Part shown: positions 26,548-35,265 of the stretch, in pieces
How positions within the stretch are numbered: position 1 is the stretch's first letter
Layout: every line of letters begins with the position of its first letter
From: Burkholderiales bacterium
Lineage (GTDB): Bacteria > Pseudomonadota > Gammaproteobacteria > Burkholderiales > Burkholderiaceae_F
Assembly: GCA_900290295.1 (NCBI GenBank)
Contig: OMSW01000112.1
Location: forward strand, 138,382 to 176,443
Direction of reading: 5' to 3'
DNA length: 38,062 bases
The notes under the pieces: generated by a model
The model's input: only the letters and a program-made list of their open reading frames with translations
Databases searched by the model: none
What the model was told of the DNA's origin: nothing
Translations under genes and position numbers: made by a program

Positions 26548-27333
26548 CTACTCGCTCATTCCGGCAACGACACGGTTGAATCCGGCGTCAACGTACGTGA
26601 TCTCGCCGGTGACGCCGGCTGCGAGGTCGGAGAGCAGGAAGGCGGCCACGTTGCCGACGTCATCGATCGACACGTTGCGTCGCAGCGGGGCGTTGCGCTC
26701 GACCAGGTCAAGGATCTTGCCGAAGTCCTTGATGCCGGCCGAGGCCAGCGTGCGGATCGGACCTGCGGAGATAGCGTTGACGCGTATCGAACGGGGGCCC
26801 AGCGCGGCGGCCAGGTAGCGCACCGATGCCTCGAGCGAGGCCTTGGCCAAGCCCATCGTGTTGTAGTTGGGAACGACGCGCTCCGCGCCCAGGTAGGTCA
26901 GCGTGAGCAGTGCGCCCCGGCGGTCCTGCATCATCGGCACGGCCGCCTTGGCGAGAGCTGGGAAACTGTAGGCCGATATGTCGTGGGCAACGCGAAAGCC
27001 CTCCCGCGACATGCCGTCGAGAAAATCACCGGCGATTGCCTCGCGTGGCGCAAATCCGATGGCATGCACCAGTCCATCGAGCCCATCCCAGGATTTCGCC
27101 AGATCCGCAAACACCGCCGCAATCTGGGCGTCATCGCCAACGTCGCAGGGAAACACCAGCGTCGAACCAAATTCCTGGGCGACGTCGGTTACGCGCTCCT
27201 TGAATCGATCCCCGACGTAGGTGAATGCAAGGTCGGCGCCTTCTCGCCGACAGGCACGTGCGATGCCATAGGCGATGGATCGATTGGAAATGACGCCGGT
27301 GATGAGGATGCGCTTGCCGGTGAGAAATGCCAT
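26548..27333 (-). CDS. fabI: Enoyl-[acyl-carrier-protein] reductase (NADH)
   Basis: 261 residues. Catalyses the last reduction of fatty-acid elongation. FabI features: [15 protein letters not shown] dinucleotide-binding region, G93 in AIGFAP (the triclosan/diazaborine-site glycine in E. coli), and the catalytic Y147, Y157 and K164 ([20 protein letters not shown]). C-terminal [10 protein letters not shown] is typical. ATG 27333 begins the family N-terminus. The exporter set follows 44 bases downstream in the same direction, so fabI may drive its transcription. Confidence 0.97.
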   Translation of the reverse strand: MAFLTGKRILITGVISNRSIAYGIARACRREGADLAFTYVGDRFKERVTDVAQEFGSTLVFPCDVGDDAQIAAVFADLAKSWDGLDGLVHAIGFAPREAIAGDFLDGMSREGFRVAHDISAYSFPALAKAAVPMMQDRRGALLTLTYLGAERVVPNYNTMGLAKASLEASVRYLAAALGPRSIRVNAISAGPIRTLASAGIKDFGKILDLVERNAPLRRNVSIDDVGNVAAFLLSDLAAGVTGEITYVDAGFNRVVAGMSE

Positions 27334-27373
27334 GAAAGAGCCTGTTTTTTGTAAGGCGTGTCAGGAAACGCGG

Positions 27374-27399
27374 ATTATGACGTCGGCGGATCTCCGACG
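27374..27399 (-). promoter_or_regulatory. Candidate fabI -10 element with adjoining inverted repeat
   Basis: On the minus strand CATAAT (27379-27374) is a 5/6 -10 match that would start transcription about 34 bases before the fabI ATG. Directly upstream, where the spacer would be, lies an inverted repeat CGTCGG / CCGACG with a 7-base centre (27381-27399), an operator-like position. No -35 box is obvious. Confidence 0.3.
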
Positions 27400-27419
27400 G
27401 CTTGCGTGCGCAATTATGC

Positions 27420-27439
27420 CGTCCGGCGCAGGCCGGACG
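27420..27439 (-). terminator. Hairpin downstream of mltD
   Basis: Perfect 8-bp stem CGTCCGGC / GCCGGACG with a 4-base loop, 13 bases past the mltD stop on the minus strand. It is followed by an AT-richer GCATAATT but not by a true T-run. Confidence 0.4.
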
Positions 27440-27451
27440 CAGGCGGGGTAC

Positions 27452-29284
27452 CTACATGCGCGACGGTACGGCGGCGGCAGCGGTGTGAACTACCGTTGCG
27501 GCTCTCGTGCCAACGGCGGGCATAGCCTTCTTGGAGGTCTTGTGGATGCTTGCCGGCGAGGGCCGGCCCACAGTCAGCGAAAGCCTTTGTCCCGCAAAAA
27601 GCGTCATCGAATGCAGACTGTTCCAGGCAACGATGTCGTCGGCCGATACGTGCCAGCGGCGTGCCACGGACGATAGCGAGTCACCGCGGCGGACGCGGTA
27701 CGTCACCTGGCGCAGGTTTCCGCTCTCCGGGATCAGCGCAAACGAAGCCGAAACGAACCCGGGCGCAATGTCGTCGCTCGTGGTCTCATCCCTGGGCACC
27801 AGAATGGTTGAGCCTGCCGCGGGCCGGTAGCGCGGAGGAATCCTGTTGGCATCGCGCAGCTCGGCCTCCGTCAAGCCGACTCGTTCGGCGATCTTGGCCA
27901 GCACATCGCCCGGCTGCAAGGTGTAGGCTGTCCAGCTGGCCAGCGGCTGCCCGGTCGCCTGCCAAGCCGCCAGGTTGGCATCGAAGGCTTCCGCCCGATC
28001 GGCCGGAACCAGGATGGTCGGCGAAGATGCACCGACGATCACGGGACGATTGAACGCGGGATTGAGGGCGCGGAATTCGTCGACCGGCATGTCTGCCAGC
28101 CGCGCGGCGGTGGCAACGTCCATGTCGCGTGTCTTGCTCACGGCGATGAAATATGGCTCGTTGCGGATATCCGGCAATTCGATTCCAAAACGTTGCGGAT
28201 CGGAAATGATGTTCTTGATTGCCTGCAACTTCGGCACGTAGTACTGCGTCTCCATCGGCAGGCGTAGGTCCTTGTATGCCACGGAACGATGCGCGGCCCG
28301 GGCCCGGGCCAGCGCGCGCTCGACGCCCGCCTCGCCGCAGTTGTATGCGGCCAGGGCCAGCTGCCAGTCGCCGAATTCGGCATAGAGTTTTTGCAGGTAG
28401 TCGAGCGCGGCCCGGGTCGACTCGATCACCCCGAAGCGCTCATCCTTCCAAAGATTTTGTTCGAGCGAGTACAGCTTGCCGGTGGATGGTATGAACTGCC
28501 ATAGCCCGGCAGCCTTTGCAAACGAGACCGCATCGGGCTGCATTGCGCTTTCCACGAACGGCAGCAGCGCCAGCTCCGTCGGCATGCCGCGTTTTTCGAT
28601 CTCATCGACAATATGGAACAGGTACATGCTGGCGCGGTTGGTCATGCGCGCGATGTAATCCGGTTGTGCGGCATACCAGCGCGTGCTCGCCTGTGCGCGT
28701 TTGTTGTCCAGATCCGGCATCTTGAAGCCGCGACGGATCCGTCTCCACAAGTCGGGGTCTTCCGGCACGACCACCGTCTCAAAATGAGCGGCGCTGTCCA
28801 GAGCGTTCGGAGCGTTTGCGGCTGAACCACCGCTGTCGGTCGTTCCCGTACCAATGGCCTGATCCGCGGGCGACGCGGGTGTCGGACCGGCGTCGGGACC
28901 GCCCGTGGTCGCGGGCGGCGCATCGGCTGCGGGTAACCCGGCCGCGGTCGCGGTCGTCCGTCCTGGCGATGTATCGGCGCTGTTATTGGGCATTGGGCCC
29001 GCTGCCGGCGCGCTAGCCGCCGCCGGGGAAACGACCGCCGCATCCGCAATGGGAGCCGCCTGGTACCCCCCCTGGTACCCCATCCTCCTGCTGGTAATTC
29101 TGCTGCCCGCGTCTGCCGCGGTGGGCTTGGGCGCGCTGTCTGCCGTGCTCCCGTTGGCGGCCGCTGGCAGCGCTTGCTCGGGCGTGGTCACTGCCTCGGC
29201 GGCAGCCGCGGACGCACCTGCCAATGCCAGGCCGAGGATTGCCATGCACAGCGATAGCCGGGCTCGTATGGACGGACCGTTCAA
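27452..29284 (-). CDS. mltD: MltD-like membrane-associated lytic murein transglycosylase with LysM domains
   Basis: 610 residues. Cleaves the glycan strands of peptidoglycan. In order: signal peptide (RARLSLCMAILGLALAGAS), an Ala/Pro/Thr-rich low-complexity linker of about 130 residues, a goose-lysozyme-like SLT domain with catalytic E245 (LPFVESAMQPDA) and LAAYNCGEAG, then two LysM modules (YTLQPGDVLAKIAERVG and YRVRRGDSLSSVARRWHVS) that bind peptidoglycan. Unlike E. coli MltD there is no lipobox cysteine, so it may be soluble in the periplasm. TTG 29284 is chosen: GGGGA lies a few bases ahead and it begins the signal peptide. Next to gloB as in many proteobacteria. Confidence 0.93.
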   Translation of the reverse strand: MNGPSIRARLSLCMAILGLALAGASAAAAEAVTTPEQALPAAANGSTADSAPKPTAADAGSRITSRRMGYQGGYQAAPIADAAVVSPAAASAPAAGPMPNNSADTSPGRTTATAAGLPAADAPPATTGGPDAGPTPASPADQAIGTGTTDSGGSAANAPNALDSAAHFETVVVPEDPDLWRRIRRGFKMPDLDNKRAQASTRWYAAQPDYIARMTNRASMYLFHIVDEIEKRGMPTELALLPFVESAMQPDAVSFAKAAGLWQFIPSTGKLYSLEQNLWKDERFGVIESTRAALDYLQKLYAEFGDWQLALAAYNCGEAGVERALARARAAHRSVAYKDLRLPMETQYYVPKLQAIKNIISDPQRFGIELPDIRNEPYFIAVSKTRDMDVATAARLADMPVDEFRALNPAFNRPVIVGASSPTILVPADRAEAFDANLAAWQATGQPLASWTAYTLQPGDVLAKIAERVGLTEAELRDANRIPPRYRPAAGSTILVPRDETTSDDIAPGFVSASFALIPESGNLRQVTYRVRRGDSLSSVARRWHVSADDIVAWNSLHSMTLFAGQRLSLTVGRPSPASIHKTSKKAMPAVGTRAATVVHTAAAAVPSRM

Positions 29285-29428
29285 GGCATCCCCAACCAGA
29301 GTTGACGTACGGTTATGGCCAGTGTAGGTGCTCGCCCACGCCAGCGCAAGACTCTCCATCCGAAGGAAAGGGGGGAGAAAATCCTAGACCCGGCTCGATT
29401 TAGCCACCGTGGCTGGCAGAATCGAGCC

Positions 29429-30199
29429 TCAGAAGGCATCCTTCCAGGAACGCAATGCAGCGAAAACGGCAATCTCCTCCCGGCCCAGGCCGGGACTTCG
29501 CCGCTGCGCCGCAGCCTGCACCGTGGCTTCCGCGCAACGAAGGAATGGATTGCTCGCTTTTTCCAATTCGATGGTCGACGGGACGGTCGGCTGACCCCCC
29601 TGTCGCAATGCAGTGCATTCCTCGCGGCGGTGCAGCAAGTCCGGGTTGTCCGGCTCCACCGCAAGCGCGAAACGAATATTGGCGCTGGTGTACTCGTGCG
29701 CGCAGTACACCTTGGTCCGATCCGGAAGGCGGGCGATCTTGGACAGCGACAAGTACATCTGGGCCGCGGTGCCCTCGAAGAGTCGTCCGCAACCGCATGC
29801 AAACAAGGTATCGCCACAGAACAGCACATCGAGCGCCGGGCACCAATACGCAATGTGATCTAGCGTGTGGCCGGGCACTTCCAGAACCGAAAAATCCTGT
29901 CCCAAAACAGAAACGTGATCACCCTCGCGCAACGGCACATCGACGCGCGAAAACGGGGACTTCGCCGGACCGAAAACCCGGGCGCCGTGGGCCGCGACCA
30001 AGTCTGCAACTCCTCCGACGTGGTCGGCGTGGTGATGCGTGACTAAAATGGCCTCGAGTTTGCGCCTGCGCGCCTGAAGCAGGTGCAGAACAGGCGCGGC
30101 GTCGCCGGGGTCGACCACGACGGCGTTCTCTCCAAGTTCGATGAGCCAGATATAGTTGTCCTGAAATGCCGGAATTGGTGCAATGCGAAATCCGGCCAT
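29429..30199 (-). CDS. gloB: Hydroxyacylglutathione hydrolase (glyoxalase II)
   Basis: 256 residues. Hydrolyses S-lactoylglutathione to lactate and glutathione in methylglyoxal detoxification. The binuclear metal site motif THHHADH is at residues 54-60, followed by VPGHTLDHIAYW, FCGDTLFACGCGRLFEG and YCAHEYTSANIRFA, all typical. ATG 30199 begins the family N-terminus (FRIAPIPAFQDNYIWLI); the open frame upstream is not used. Divergent from the methyltransferase gene, as in E. coli gloB-yafS. Confidence 0.96.
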   Translation of the reverse strand: MAGFRIAPIPAFQDNYIWLIELGENAVVVDPGDAAPVLHLLQARRRKLEAILVTHHHADHVGGVADLVAAHGARVFGPAKSPFSRVDVPLREGDHVSVLGQDFSVLEVPGHTLDHIAYWCPALDVLFCGDTLFACGCGRLFEGTAAQMYLSLSKIARLPDRTKVYCAHEYTSANIRFALAVEPDNPDLLHRREECTALRQGGQPTVPSTIELEKASNPFLRCAEATVQAAAQRRSPGLGREEIAVFAALRSWKDAF

Positions 30200-30272
30200 C
30201 GGTTCGGATCCGGACAAATGCGCCGCGTCTGCTATACCTGATGACCGCAACATAATTGTAGGAATGCGTTCT

Positions 30273-31136
30273 ATGAGCGAGTCGCAGTTTATCGTGAACT
30301 TCTCCGATTTTCTGGACTCGGCGCCGGGCCGCTACGTGCTGGCATGGGAGCAACGCCTGCTGGACAGTGTCGTTGCCGATATCTTCGGCTACCACGCGAT
30401 GCAGTTGGGCATGCCGCAGATCGACACCCTTCGCGAGAACCGCATGCCCTTGCGATGCATTGCCTTGGATTGCAGCCCCGTCGGCCCCATCTGGATTGAG
30501 CACGACAATGGCGACCGGCGTGAGGCGGCCCTGGTTGCGCGATTCGATGAACTGCCCTTTGCCTCGCAGTCGATCGATCTGCTCGTACTGCCCCACGTGC
30601 TCGAGTTTGCGCAGGAGCCGCACCGCGTCCTGCGCGAAGTCGATCGCGTACTCGTACCGGAGGGACAGCTGGTCCTGACCGGGTTCAATCCGGCGAGCAT
30701 ATGGGGCGCACGCCATTGGATGAGACGCATCGGCGTGCGGCCGTTCCTGCCGCGCTCCAGTCAATTGATCGCTTTGCCGCGCTTAAAGGATTGGCTCAAG
30801 CTGCTCTCCTTCGAGGTCAATCGGGGGCGTTTTGGTTGCTACGTGCCTTGCGTACGCAGCGAGTCATGGCTTGCGCGCTGGTCCTTCCTCGAAAAGGCAG
30901 GAGACCGCTGGTGGCCGGTGTTGGGCAGCATCTATGCGCTTACCGCGATCAAGCGGGTCCATGGGATGCGGTTGGTCGGTCTGATCAAGAAGCGGCGCGA
31001 GGAGCTCCGCGCGGCGCTGGCACCTGCGGCGCCCGTGGCGCAGCGCACGCACCGAACCGAAGAGGCGGTATCGGTACAAATGCGGGTTTCCAGGGAAGCG
31101 GCCAATGACACGCTGACGAACGCGGCGCACGGATGA
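30273..31136 (+). CDS. Class I SAM-dependent methyltransferase (YafS-like)
   Basis: 287 residues. The methyltransferase-11 core is visible in [21 protein letters not shown] and [24 protein letters not shown]. The glycine-rich SAM-binding motif I expected near the N-terminus is not apparent (the corresponding region reads [15 protein letters not shown]), so SAM binding is degenerate or unusual. Position between gloB and rnhA matches E. coli yafS and is conserved in proteobacteria. ATG 30273 has AGGA nine bases upstream; ATG 30264 is also in frame but its ribosome site would touch it. The stop overlaps rnhA (ATGA at 31133). Substrate unknown. Confidence 0.87.
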   Translation: MSESQFIVNFSDFLDSAPGRYVLAWEQRLLDSVVADIFGYHAMQLGMPQIDTLRENRMPLRCIALDCSPVGPIWIEHDNGDRREAALVARFDELPFASQSIDLLVLPHVLEFAQEPHRVLREVDRVLVPEGQLVLTGFNPASIWGARHWMRRIGVRPFLPRSSQLIALPRLKDWLKLLSFEVNRGRFGCYVPCVRSESWLARWSFLEKAGDRWWPVLGSIYALTAIKRVHGMRLVGLIKKRREELRAALAPAAPVAQRTHRTEEAVSVQMRVSREAANDTLTNAAHG

Positions 31137-31642
31137 GGCATGCGCGTTCGGTGGGACTGATTCCCGAGTCCACAGTTTCGGCGGCGGCGGCCGCGCCGGT
31201 GGATTCGATCGTAGAGATCTGGACCGATGGCGCATGCAGAGGAAATCCGGGCCCCGGCGGCTGGGGCGCGCTGCTGCGCAGCGGGTCAAACGAGCGCGAA
31301 CTCTTCGGAGGGGCGCCGAAAACGACCAACAATCGAATGGAATTGACCGCCGTGATCGAGGCCCTTGCGGCACTCAAGCGCCCCTGCAATGTCATCGTGC
31401 ACACGGACTCGCAGTACGTGAAGCTCGGCATGACCGAATGGCTGAAACAGTGGGAGCGGCGCGGCTGGAAGACCGCCGATCGCAAGCCGGTAAAGAATGT
31501 CGAACTGTGGCAACAACTGGATCAGCAGGTGCGCCGGCACAAGGTGCAGTGGCGTTGGGTGCGCGGTCATGCGGGCGATCCGGGCAACGAGCGGGCCGAC
31601 GCCCTGGCAAATCGCGGTGTCGACGAAGTCCAGGGAGCGTGA
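31133..31642 (+). CDS. rnhA: Ribonuclease HI
   Basis: 169 residues, about 15 more than E. coli owing to a longer, Ala-rich N-terminus; an internal start is possible. Cleaves the RNA strand of RNA-DNA hybrids. All four catalytic acids are present: D32 ([16 protein letters not shown]), E70 ([13 protein letters not shown]), D92 (HTDSQYV) and D156 ([10 protein letters not shown]). Its start overlaps the methyltransferase stop and dnaQ begins six bases after its TGA, a tight operon. Confidence 0.96.
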   Translation: MRHARSVGLIPESTVSAAAAAPVDSIVEIWTDGACRGNPGPGGWGALLRSGSNERELFGGAPKTTNNRMELTAVIEALAALKRPCNVIVHTDSQYVKLGMTEWLKQWERRGWKTADRKPVKNVELWQQLDQQVRRHKVQWRWVRGHAGDPGNERADALANRGVDEVQGA

Positions 31643-31647
31643 GGAAG

Positions 31648-32337
31648 ATGCGCCAGATCGTGCTGGACACCGAAACCACCGGGCTCGAGGCCAAGGATGG
31701 GCATCGCATCATCGAGATCGGCGCGATCGAATTAATCGGCCGGCAGCTCACCGACCGTCGCATGCACCGCTACCTCAACCCGCAGCGCGACAGCGACGAA
31801 GGCGCGCTCGCGGTCCATGGCCTGACGCGGGAGTTCCTCGGCGACAAACCGCTGTTCGCCGAGGTCGTCGATGAACTGGTGGATTTCGTGCACGGGGCCG
31901 AAGTGATCATCCACAACGCTTCCTTCGACCTTGCCTTCCTCGACGCGGAGTTCGCCCGTCTGGGTCGCCCGCCCTTCGCCGATCATTGTGAAAAGGTTAC
32001 CGACTCGCTGCGACTTGCGCGGGAACTGCATCCGGGCAAGCGCAATTCGCTCGACGCGCTTTGCGAGCGCTACGGCATTTCCAACCGGCACCGGACCTTG
32101 CACGGCGCCTTGCTCGACGCCGGTTTGCTCGGTGAGGCGTACCTGGCAATGACCCGCGGGCAGGACAGCCTGGTAATGGACTTGACGCCGGCGTCGCAAG
32201 CCGAAGACATCGCGCCGGTCGCGCCCGATCGCCTCATCGTGATCACGGCGAGCGCTGACGAGGCGTCGGCACACGAAGCCTTGCTCGATTCGATCGAGAA
32301 GGAGACCAGGGCCCCTGCTGTCTGGCGCAGCGCCTGA
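31648..32337 (+). CDS. dnaQ: DNA polymerase III epsilon subunit (3'-5' proofreading exonuclease)
   Basis: 229 residues. DEDDh exonuclease: ExoI D7/E9 (LDTETTGL), ExoII D94 (HNASFDLAF), ExoIII H152 and D157 (RTLHGALLDAGLL). A clamp-binding peptide QDSLVM at 172-177 follows, as in E. coli epsilon, then a divergent C-terminal tail that would contact the polymerase alpha subunit. GAGGAAG immediately precedes ATG 31648. An upstream extension of the frame inside rnhA is not used. Confidence 0.96.
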   Translation: MRQIVLDTETTGLEAKDGHRIIEIGAIELIGRQLTDRRMHRYLNPQRDSDEGALAVHGLTREFLGDKPLFAEVVDELVDFVHGAEVIIHNASFDLAFLDAEFARLGRPPFADHCEKVTDSLRLARELHPGKRNSLDALCERYGISNRHRTLHGALLDAGLLGEAYLAMTRGQDSLVMDLTPASQAEDIAPVAPDRLIVITASADEASAHEALLDSIEKETRAPAVWRSA

Positions 32338-32506
32338 GCCGTGCTGCCGTGGCGAGCGCGCCGACGGCGAAAATAGGAAATATTCTCGAATGTGGAGGGA
32401 TGGCAGCTGGGCCCTTGGGGGGTTCGGACGACAAGCCTTGGCGCACATGACGTTGCGGCGGGGCAAATACTCCCTGGCGCAGCGGGGCCGGAAATGCCGA
32501 CTGAGC

Positions 32507-32512
32507 TAGAAT
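32507..32512 (+). promoter_or_regulatory. Candidate -10 element for tRNA-Val
   Basis: TAGAAT (5/6 to consensus) 20 bases before the mature tRNA 5' end, a common tRNA promoter position. No clear -35 box. Confidence 0.4.
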
Positions 32513-32531
32513 TTACGGCCTCCACGCGACC

Positions 32532-32606
32532 GGGCGGTTAGCTCAGCGGTAGAGCACTGCCTTCACACGGCAGGGGTCACAGGTTCAAACCCTGTACCGC
32601 CCACCA
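32532..32606 (+). tRNA. tRNA-Val (anticodon CAC), CCA encoded
   Basis: 75 bases. Acceptor GGGCGGT pairs with ACCGCCC, followed by ACCA. The D-arm contains TAGCTCAGCGGTAGAGC, the anticodon stem CTGCC / GGCAG flanks loop TTCACAC (anticodon CAC, reads GUG), and the T-arm has CAGGTTCAAACCCTG. Located after dnaQ where E. coli carries aspV. The following stretch looks like a former integration site. Confidence 0.96.
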
Positions 32607-32687
32607 TAAAATCAATCAGCTACGACGGATTACTCTCTAGCTGCCGATTCGTACGGAAATTGTACGGAAAGGAACCCAAAAGCTGAA

Positions 32688-32708
32688 ACGGGGCAGGGCC
32701 CGTTTTTT
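32688..32708 (+). terminator. Rho-independent terminator after tRNA-Val
   Basis: ACGGG, a 6-base loop, then CCCGT merging into TTTTTT. Two A's before the stem can pair with the first T's. It would end the tRNA (and possibly dnaQ) transcript. Confidence 0.7.
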
Positions 32709-32995
32709 CGCGCATGCCGCGCGTCCACTTCACCCCGCACCAATTCACCTCACGTCCGATCGCTTGGCTGCTATACCTGCACCAACTTCCGGATTTCCCG
32801 ATTGTCTGTCTCGCACCTCCAACCGCATTCGGTTATTTGATCGCCGCCACCGGCCAAGCCGGTAATCTCAGCAGCGGCTTTGTGCACACGTGCGACAACC
32901 TCGGGAATCAAACTTCCGTCGCTGGCTCGGTATGGAACAACCAGCGGTGTTCCATGACCCGTTACTGAAACCCCAGACGTGCTGATGGATGCGGT

Positions 32996-33172
32996 CCGCA
33001 CCGGCTGTGGGCCGAGGATCCGCTGCACAGTTCCGGTGCCCATGCCCAGTTCTGGCGCGATCGACATGCCCTGGCCGGTGGCCCTGGCGGCATGTACCGC
33101 CTGTCGACGTCCGTGGAAACTCGCGGCCGTCCTAGCTGCTTTCATTGCGCCCTGAAAACCCGCGTCATGCAG
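32996..33172 (-). pseudogene. Remnant of a serine recombinase/resolvase C-terminal HTH
   Basis: The minus-strand frame reads GFQGAMKAARTAASFHGRR and then GQGMSIAPELGMGTGTVQRIL. This matches the end of the catalytic linker helix and the C-terminal HTH of the resolvase/invertase family (typical ending: I-A-R-E-L-G-x-G-T-G-T-V-Q-R-I). The catalytic domain with the serine is absent, and beyond the HTH the frame continues into unrelated sequence. A decayed fragment next to a tRNA gene. Confidence 0.6.
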
Positions 33173-33456
33173 ATGCCGGCAGGAGATCCATTCTGCCTTT
33201 GCTCAAAACGTGCCGATTGCAGCTTCGCCGCGGCTAACCGGATCCTTACGTCATTCTCAAGAACTTGTGGGCGACTTGGTGCTTGTCCGTATGCAGAACG
33301 TAGGCGATGGGAAAACAGCCGCAACCTATTGATTTCGGCTGTTGGTGTACCTGCGAGCCTTCCTTTCAGGGCAGGCAACCGCGATTTGCGTTACGCCAGG
33401 GCAATTTGGCAACACTTGGCAACCCCCCGCTTTCTCACCGCGAATTGCGAACATTC

Positions 33457-34401
33457 TCAAAAGCGATAGCGAGCCTGTATGCCGTATTCAATGGTCTGAT
33501 TATGTGGCTCATACCCACCATGATTTCCCAGGGCGGACCTATCGATATTCCAATAATTGAAAAATGGTCCCGCCGACCGATATGCTCTTTCATACATGAG
33601 GTTGCCGCGCACGCCATGGCCGCCGTGTTGGTCACTTTCCGTGTTGGGGAACCTCGAGGAGACGTCACTTAAATAGCTGGTCTGCCAACCAAGCAGCAGC
33701 TGGTCATATTCAAGATTGGAGCTGATGCGTGCATGGTCGGTGATGCGGAAGCGAAGCGTTCCACCGACCGGTAGATAGAAGTACTGACTGTCGCGTCGGT
33801 AACCCTGTGGGCCTTCGGCGCGAAGATCATTGAACAGATTACGGTAGCCAATTCCGACATACGGGGAAATACCGAGGCTCTGGTTGGAAGACAAGACGTT
33901 CTCGGCTAGAAAGTCCTTTCCGACCAGCAGACGAATATCCCAAAGATAATCTGGAATGTCGGGTTTTGTGCCGGTCTGCGGACTCCAATAGTCATTGCTG
34001 CTGTAGGCAAATCGGAAATCGCCTGCCACAAAGAAGCCGGAGCCGAAAAGTTTGGTGCCGGTGGCGGTAATGCCAAACTTTGCCCCGGTTTCATTCATGA
34101 AATCGGTACTAGCTACAACGTGCTCCTGATAACGGTAGTCGGATATTTCACCGCCGAATTCAAATCCGCTATCCGTGGCAAGGTTTTTGCCCTTCGGTAA
34201 GGGCTCCGCGTTTGGCGGCGTCTGGGAAACTTGTGCAGGTCCGGTATCTGCAGGCCCTGCGCCGTCATCGACTTGGCCGATCACCCGCGTTATGCAGGGT
34301 TGCAGCTGACGCGTCTGTGCAGCACCGATTGCAGGAGTCAGAGCTGGCACAATTGTCAATATGCATACCGCAACTCGCCTCCCGGGAACTACGCCGCTCA
34401 C
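33457..34401 (-). CDS. Outer-membrane beta-barrel protein, function unknown
   Basis: 314 residues. An N-terminal signal peptide (RRVAVCILTIVPALTPAIGAAQ) is followed by a Pro/Asn-rich linker, then a barrel region rich in alternating aromatic/polar strands (GFFVAGDFRFAYSS, ISPYVGIGYRNLFNDLR, FYLPVGGTLRFRITDHARI). It ends in YGIQARYRF with the terminal phenylalanine that the Bam machinery recognises. I cannot place it in a named porin family. The start is GTG 34401 with no strong ribosome site. Base composition is clearly more AT-rich than the neighbours, consistent with acquisition together with the adjoining decayed island. Confidence 0.75.
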   Translation of the reverse strand: MSGVVPGRRVAVCILTIVPALTPAIGAAQTRQLQPCITRVIGQVDDGAGPADTGPAQVSQTPPNAEPLPKGKNLATDSGFEFGGEISDYRYQEHVVASTDFMNETGAKFGITATGTKLFGSGFFVAGDFRFAYSSNDYWSPQTGTKPDIPDYLWDIRLLVGKDFLAENVLSSNQSLGISPYVGIGYRNLFNDLRAEGPQGYRRDSQYFYLPVGGTLRFRITDHARISSNLEYDQLLLGWQTSYLSDVSSRFPNTESDQHGGHGVRGNLMYERAYRSAGPFFNYWNIDRSALGNHGGYEPHNQTIEYGIQARYRF

Positions 34402-34466
34402 GAATAATTCATTCTAAGCTTGCCTCAAACAGGCGCAACGCCGACCGCGCCTTCTAATCACCGCCG

Positions 34467-35087
34467 ATGAACCAGCACAAATCACTTTTCGACACGCCTC
34501 AATCCGCTCCTCGCTTCCTGCTGCGCGCACTGTTCGCGACGGACGTCGACGGGCAACCTGCGGTGGATGTTGATGCCCCACGTGCCAGTAGGACGATAGC
34601 TGCTTTAGGGAGGGCCGAGGCGCTCGCGCGCAAACAAGGCTTAATCGTGCTTCAACTTGGTGCGCAGGAAGCGGCCGAGGCGCGTGAACTGGTCAGCGTG
34701 CATGCTGCAATCGCGCTCCAAGGTGTGCGCGACGGTCGCCCGGCAGCGCCGACCGTGATTCTTTCTGGCGGGCCCGTTCTTGTCGATGGAACGCGTGTCG
34801 GCCCGGCGCAGTATCTGCTTACGCTCGCACTGGCGCTCGACGGGCATTTTGCGATTCACGCCTATGCCAGCGGAGGGGAACCGGATTCCGTGCGGTCCGC
34901 GGGGTACGCCGTTTTTCTGGCGCCCGACACGCTCCTGCGCGCGCAGAAGCTGCGCATTAACCCTTCGGAGCGGCTGCTCGCCCAGGATGCGTCGTTGCTT
35001 TTTCAGGCACTGGACGATTGCGTCACCGCGCAGCCGTCCGGCTCTGATGGCGATGTGCTGCGGGCACTTCTTCTCGCGCAGGAATAA
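34467..35087 (+). CDS. Degenerate MOFRL-domain protein (shortened glycerate 2-kinase relative)
   Basis: 206 residues against about 420 for glycerate 2-kinase. Residues ~60-200 align by eye with the C-terminal MOFRL half (ARELVSVHAAIALQGVRDG, PTVILSGG, LLTLALALDG, FLAPDTLLRAQ), and residues 13-30 (APRFLLRALFATDVDG) resemble the very start of the kinase, so the middle seems deleted. Motifs expected in the active enzyme are changed: SGGET reads SGGPV, the GxGRGGRN loop reads GTRVGPAQ, DGIDG and the NDSY/TNVND positions are lost. Kinase activity is unlikely. It sits directly before pyruvate kinase, where glycerate kinase is often found. Divergent from the outer-membrane gene with 65 bases between. 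Confidence 0.7.
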   Translation: MNQHKSLFDTPQSAPRFLLRALFATDVDGQPAVDVDAPRASRTIAALGRAEALARKQGLIVLQLGAQEAAEARELVSVHAAIALQGVRDGRPAAPTVILSGGPVLVDGTRVGPAQYLLTLALALDGHFAIHAYASGGEPDSVRSAGYAVFLAPDTLLRAQKLRINPSERLLAQDASLLFQALDDCVTAQPSGSDGDVLRALLLAQE

Positions 35088-35139
35088 GTCCCATTCGCCG
35101 ATAGTCGGTGCCCGTCGGGCATGGTCGCCTGCGATTGCG

Positions 35140-35145
35140 TACAAT
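35140..35145 (+). promoter_or_regulatory. Candidate -10 element for pyk
   Basis: TACAAT, 5/6 to consensus, 120 bases before the pyk start. No good -35 is visible. It would give pyk its own promoter with a leader of about 115 bases. Confidence 0.3.
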
Positions 35146-35265
35146 CACAGTTTCGTCACAGCTTGCTTGGCACGCGGCTGAAGCCTGTGGCTCGCGCGGT
35201 CCCCGCATCCGCTCGGAGGCGACTCCTGCCCCTGATCGCGTAGCCCCTATCCAAACGGGAAACGT

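Larger units (their letters stand above)
32607..33456. other. 850-bp stretch without intact genes downstream of tRNA-Val
   Basis: Lower GC than the surrounding core genes and no complete coding sequence. It holds a direct repeat GTACGGAAA (at about 32651 and 32662), a Rho-independent terminator at 32688-32708, and on the minus strand a serine-recombinase remnant around 32996-33172. This reads as the residue of a mobile element that once used the tRNA 3' end. Confidence 0.6.

Noticed and set aside
32714-32968. Small + strand open frame after the tRNA terminator
   Set aside because: No homology signal, no ribosome site, and it lies in decayed sequence opposite the recombinase-remnant strand.
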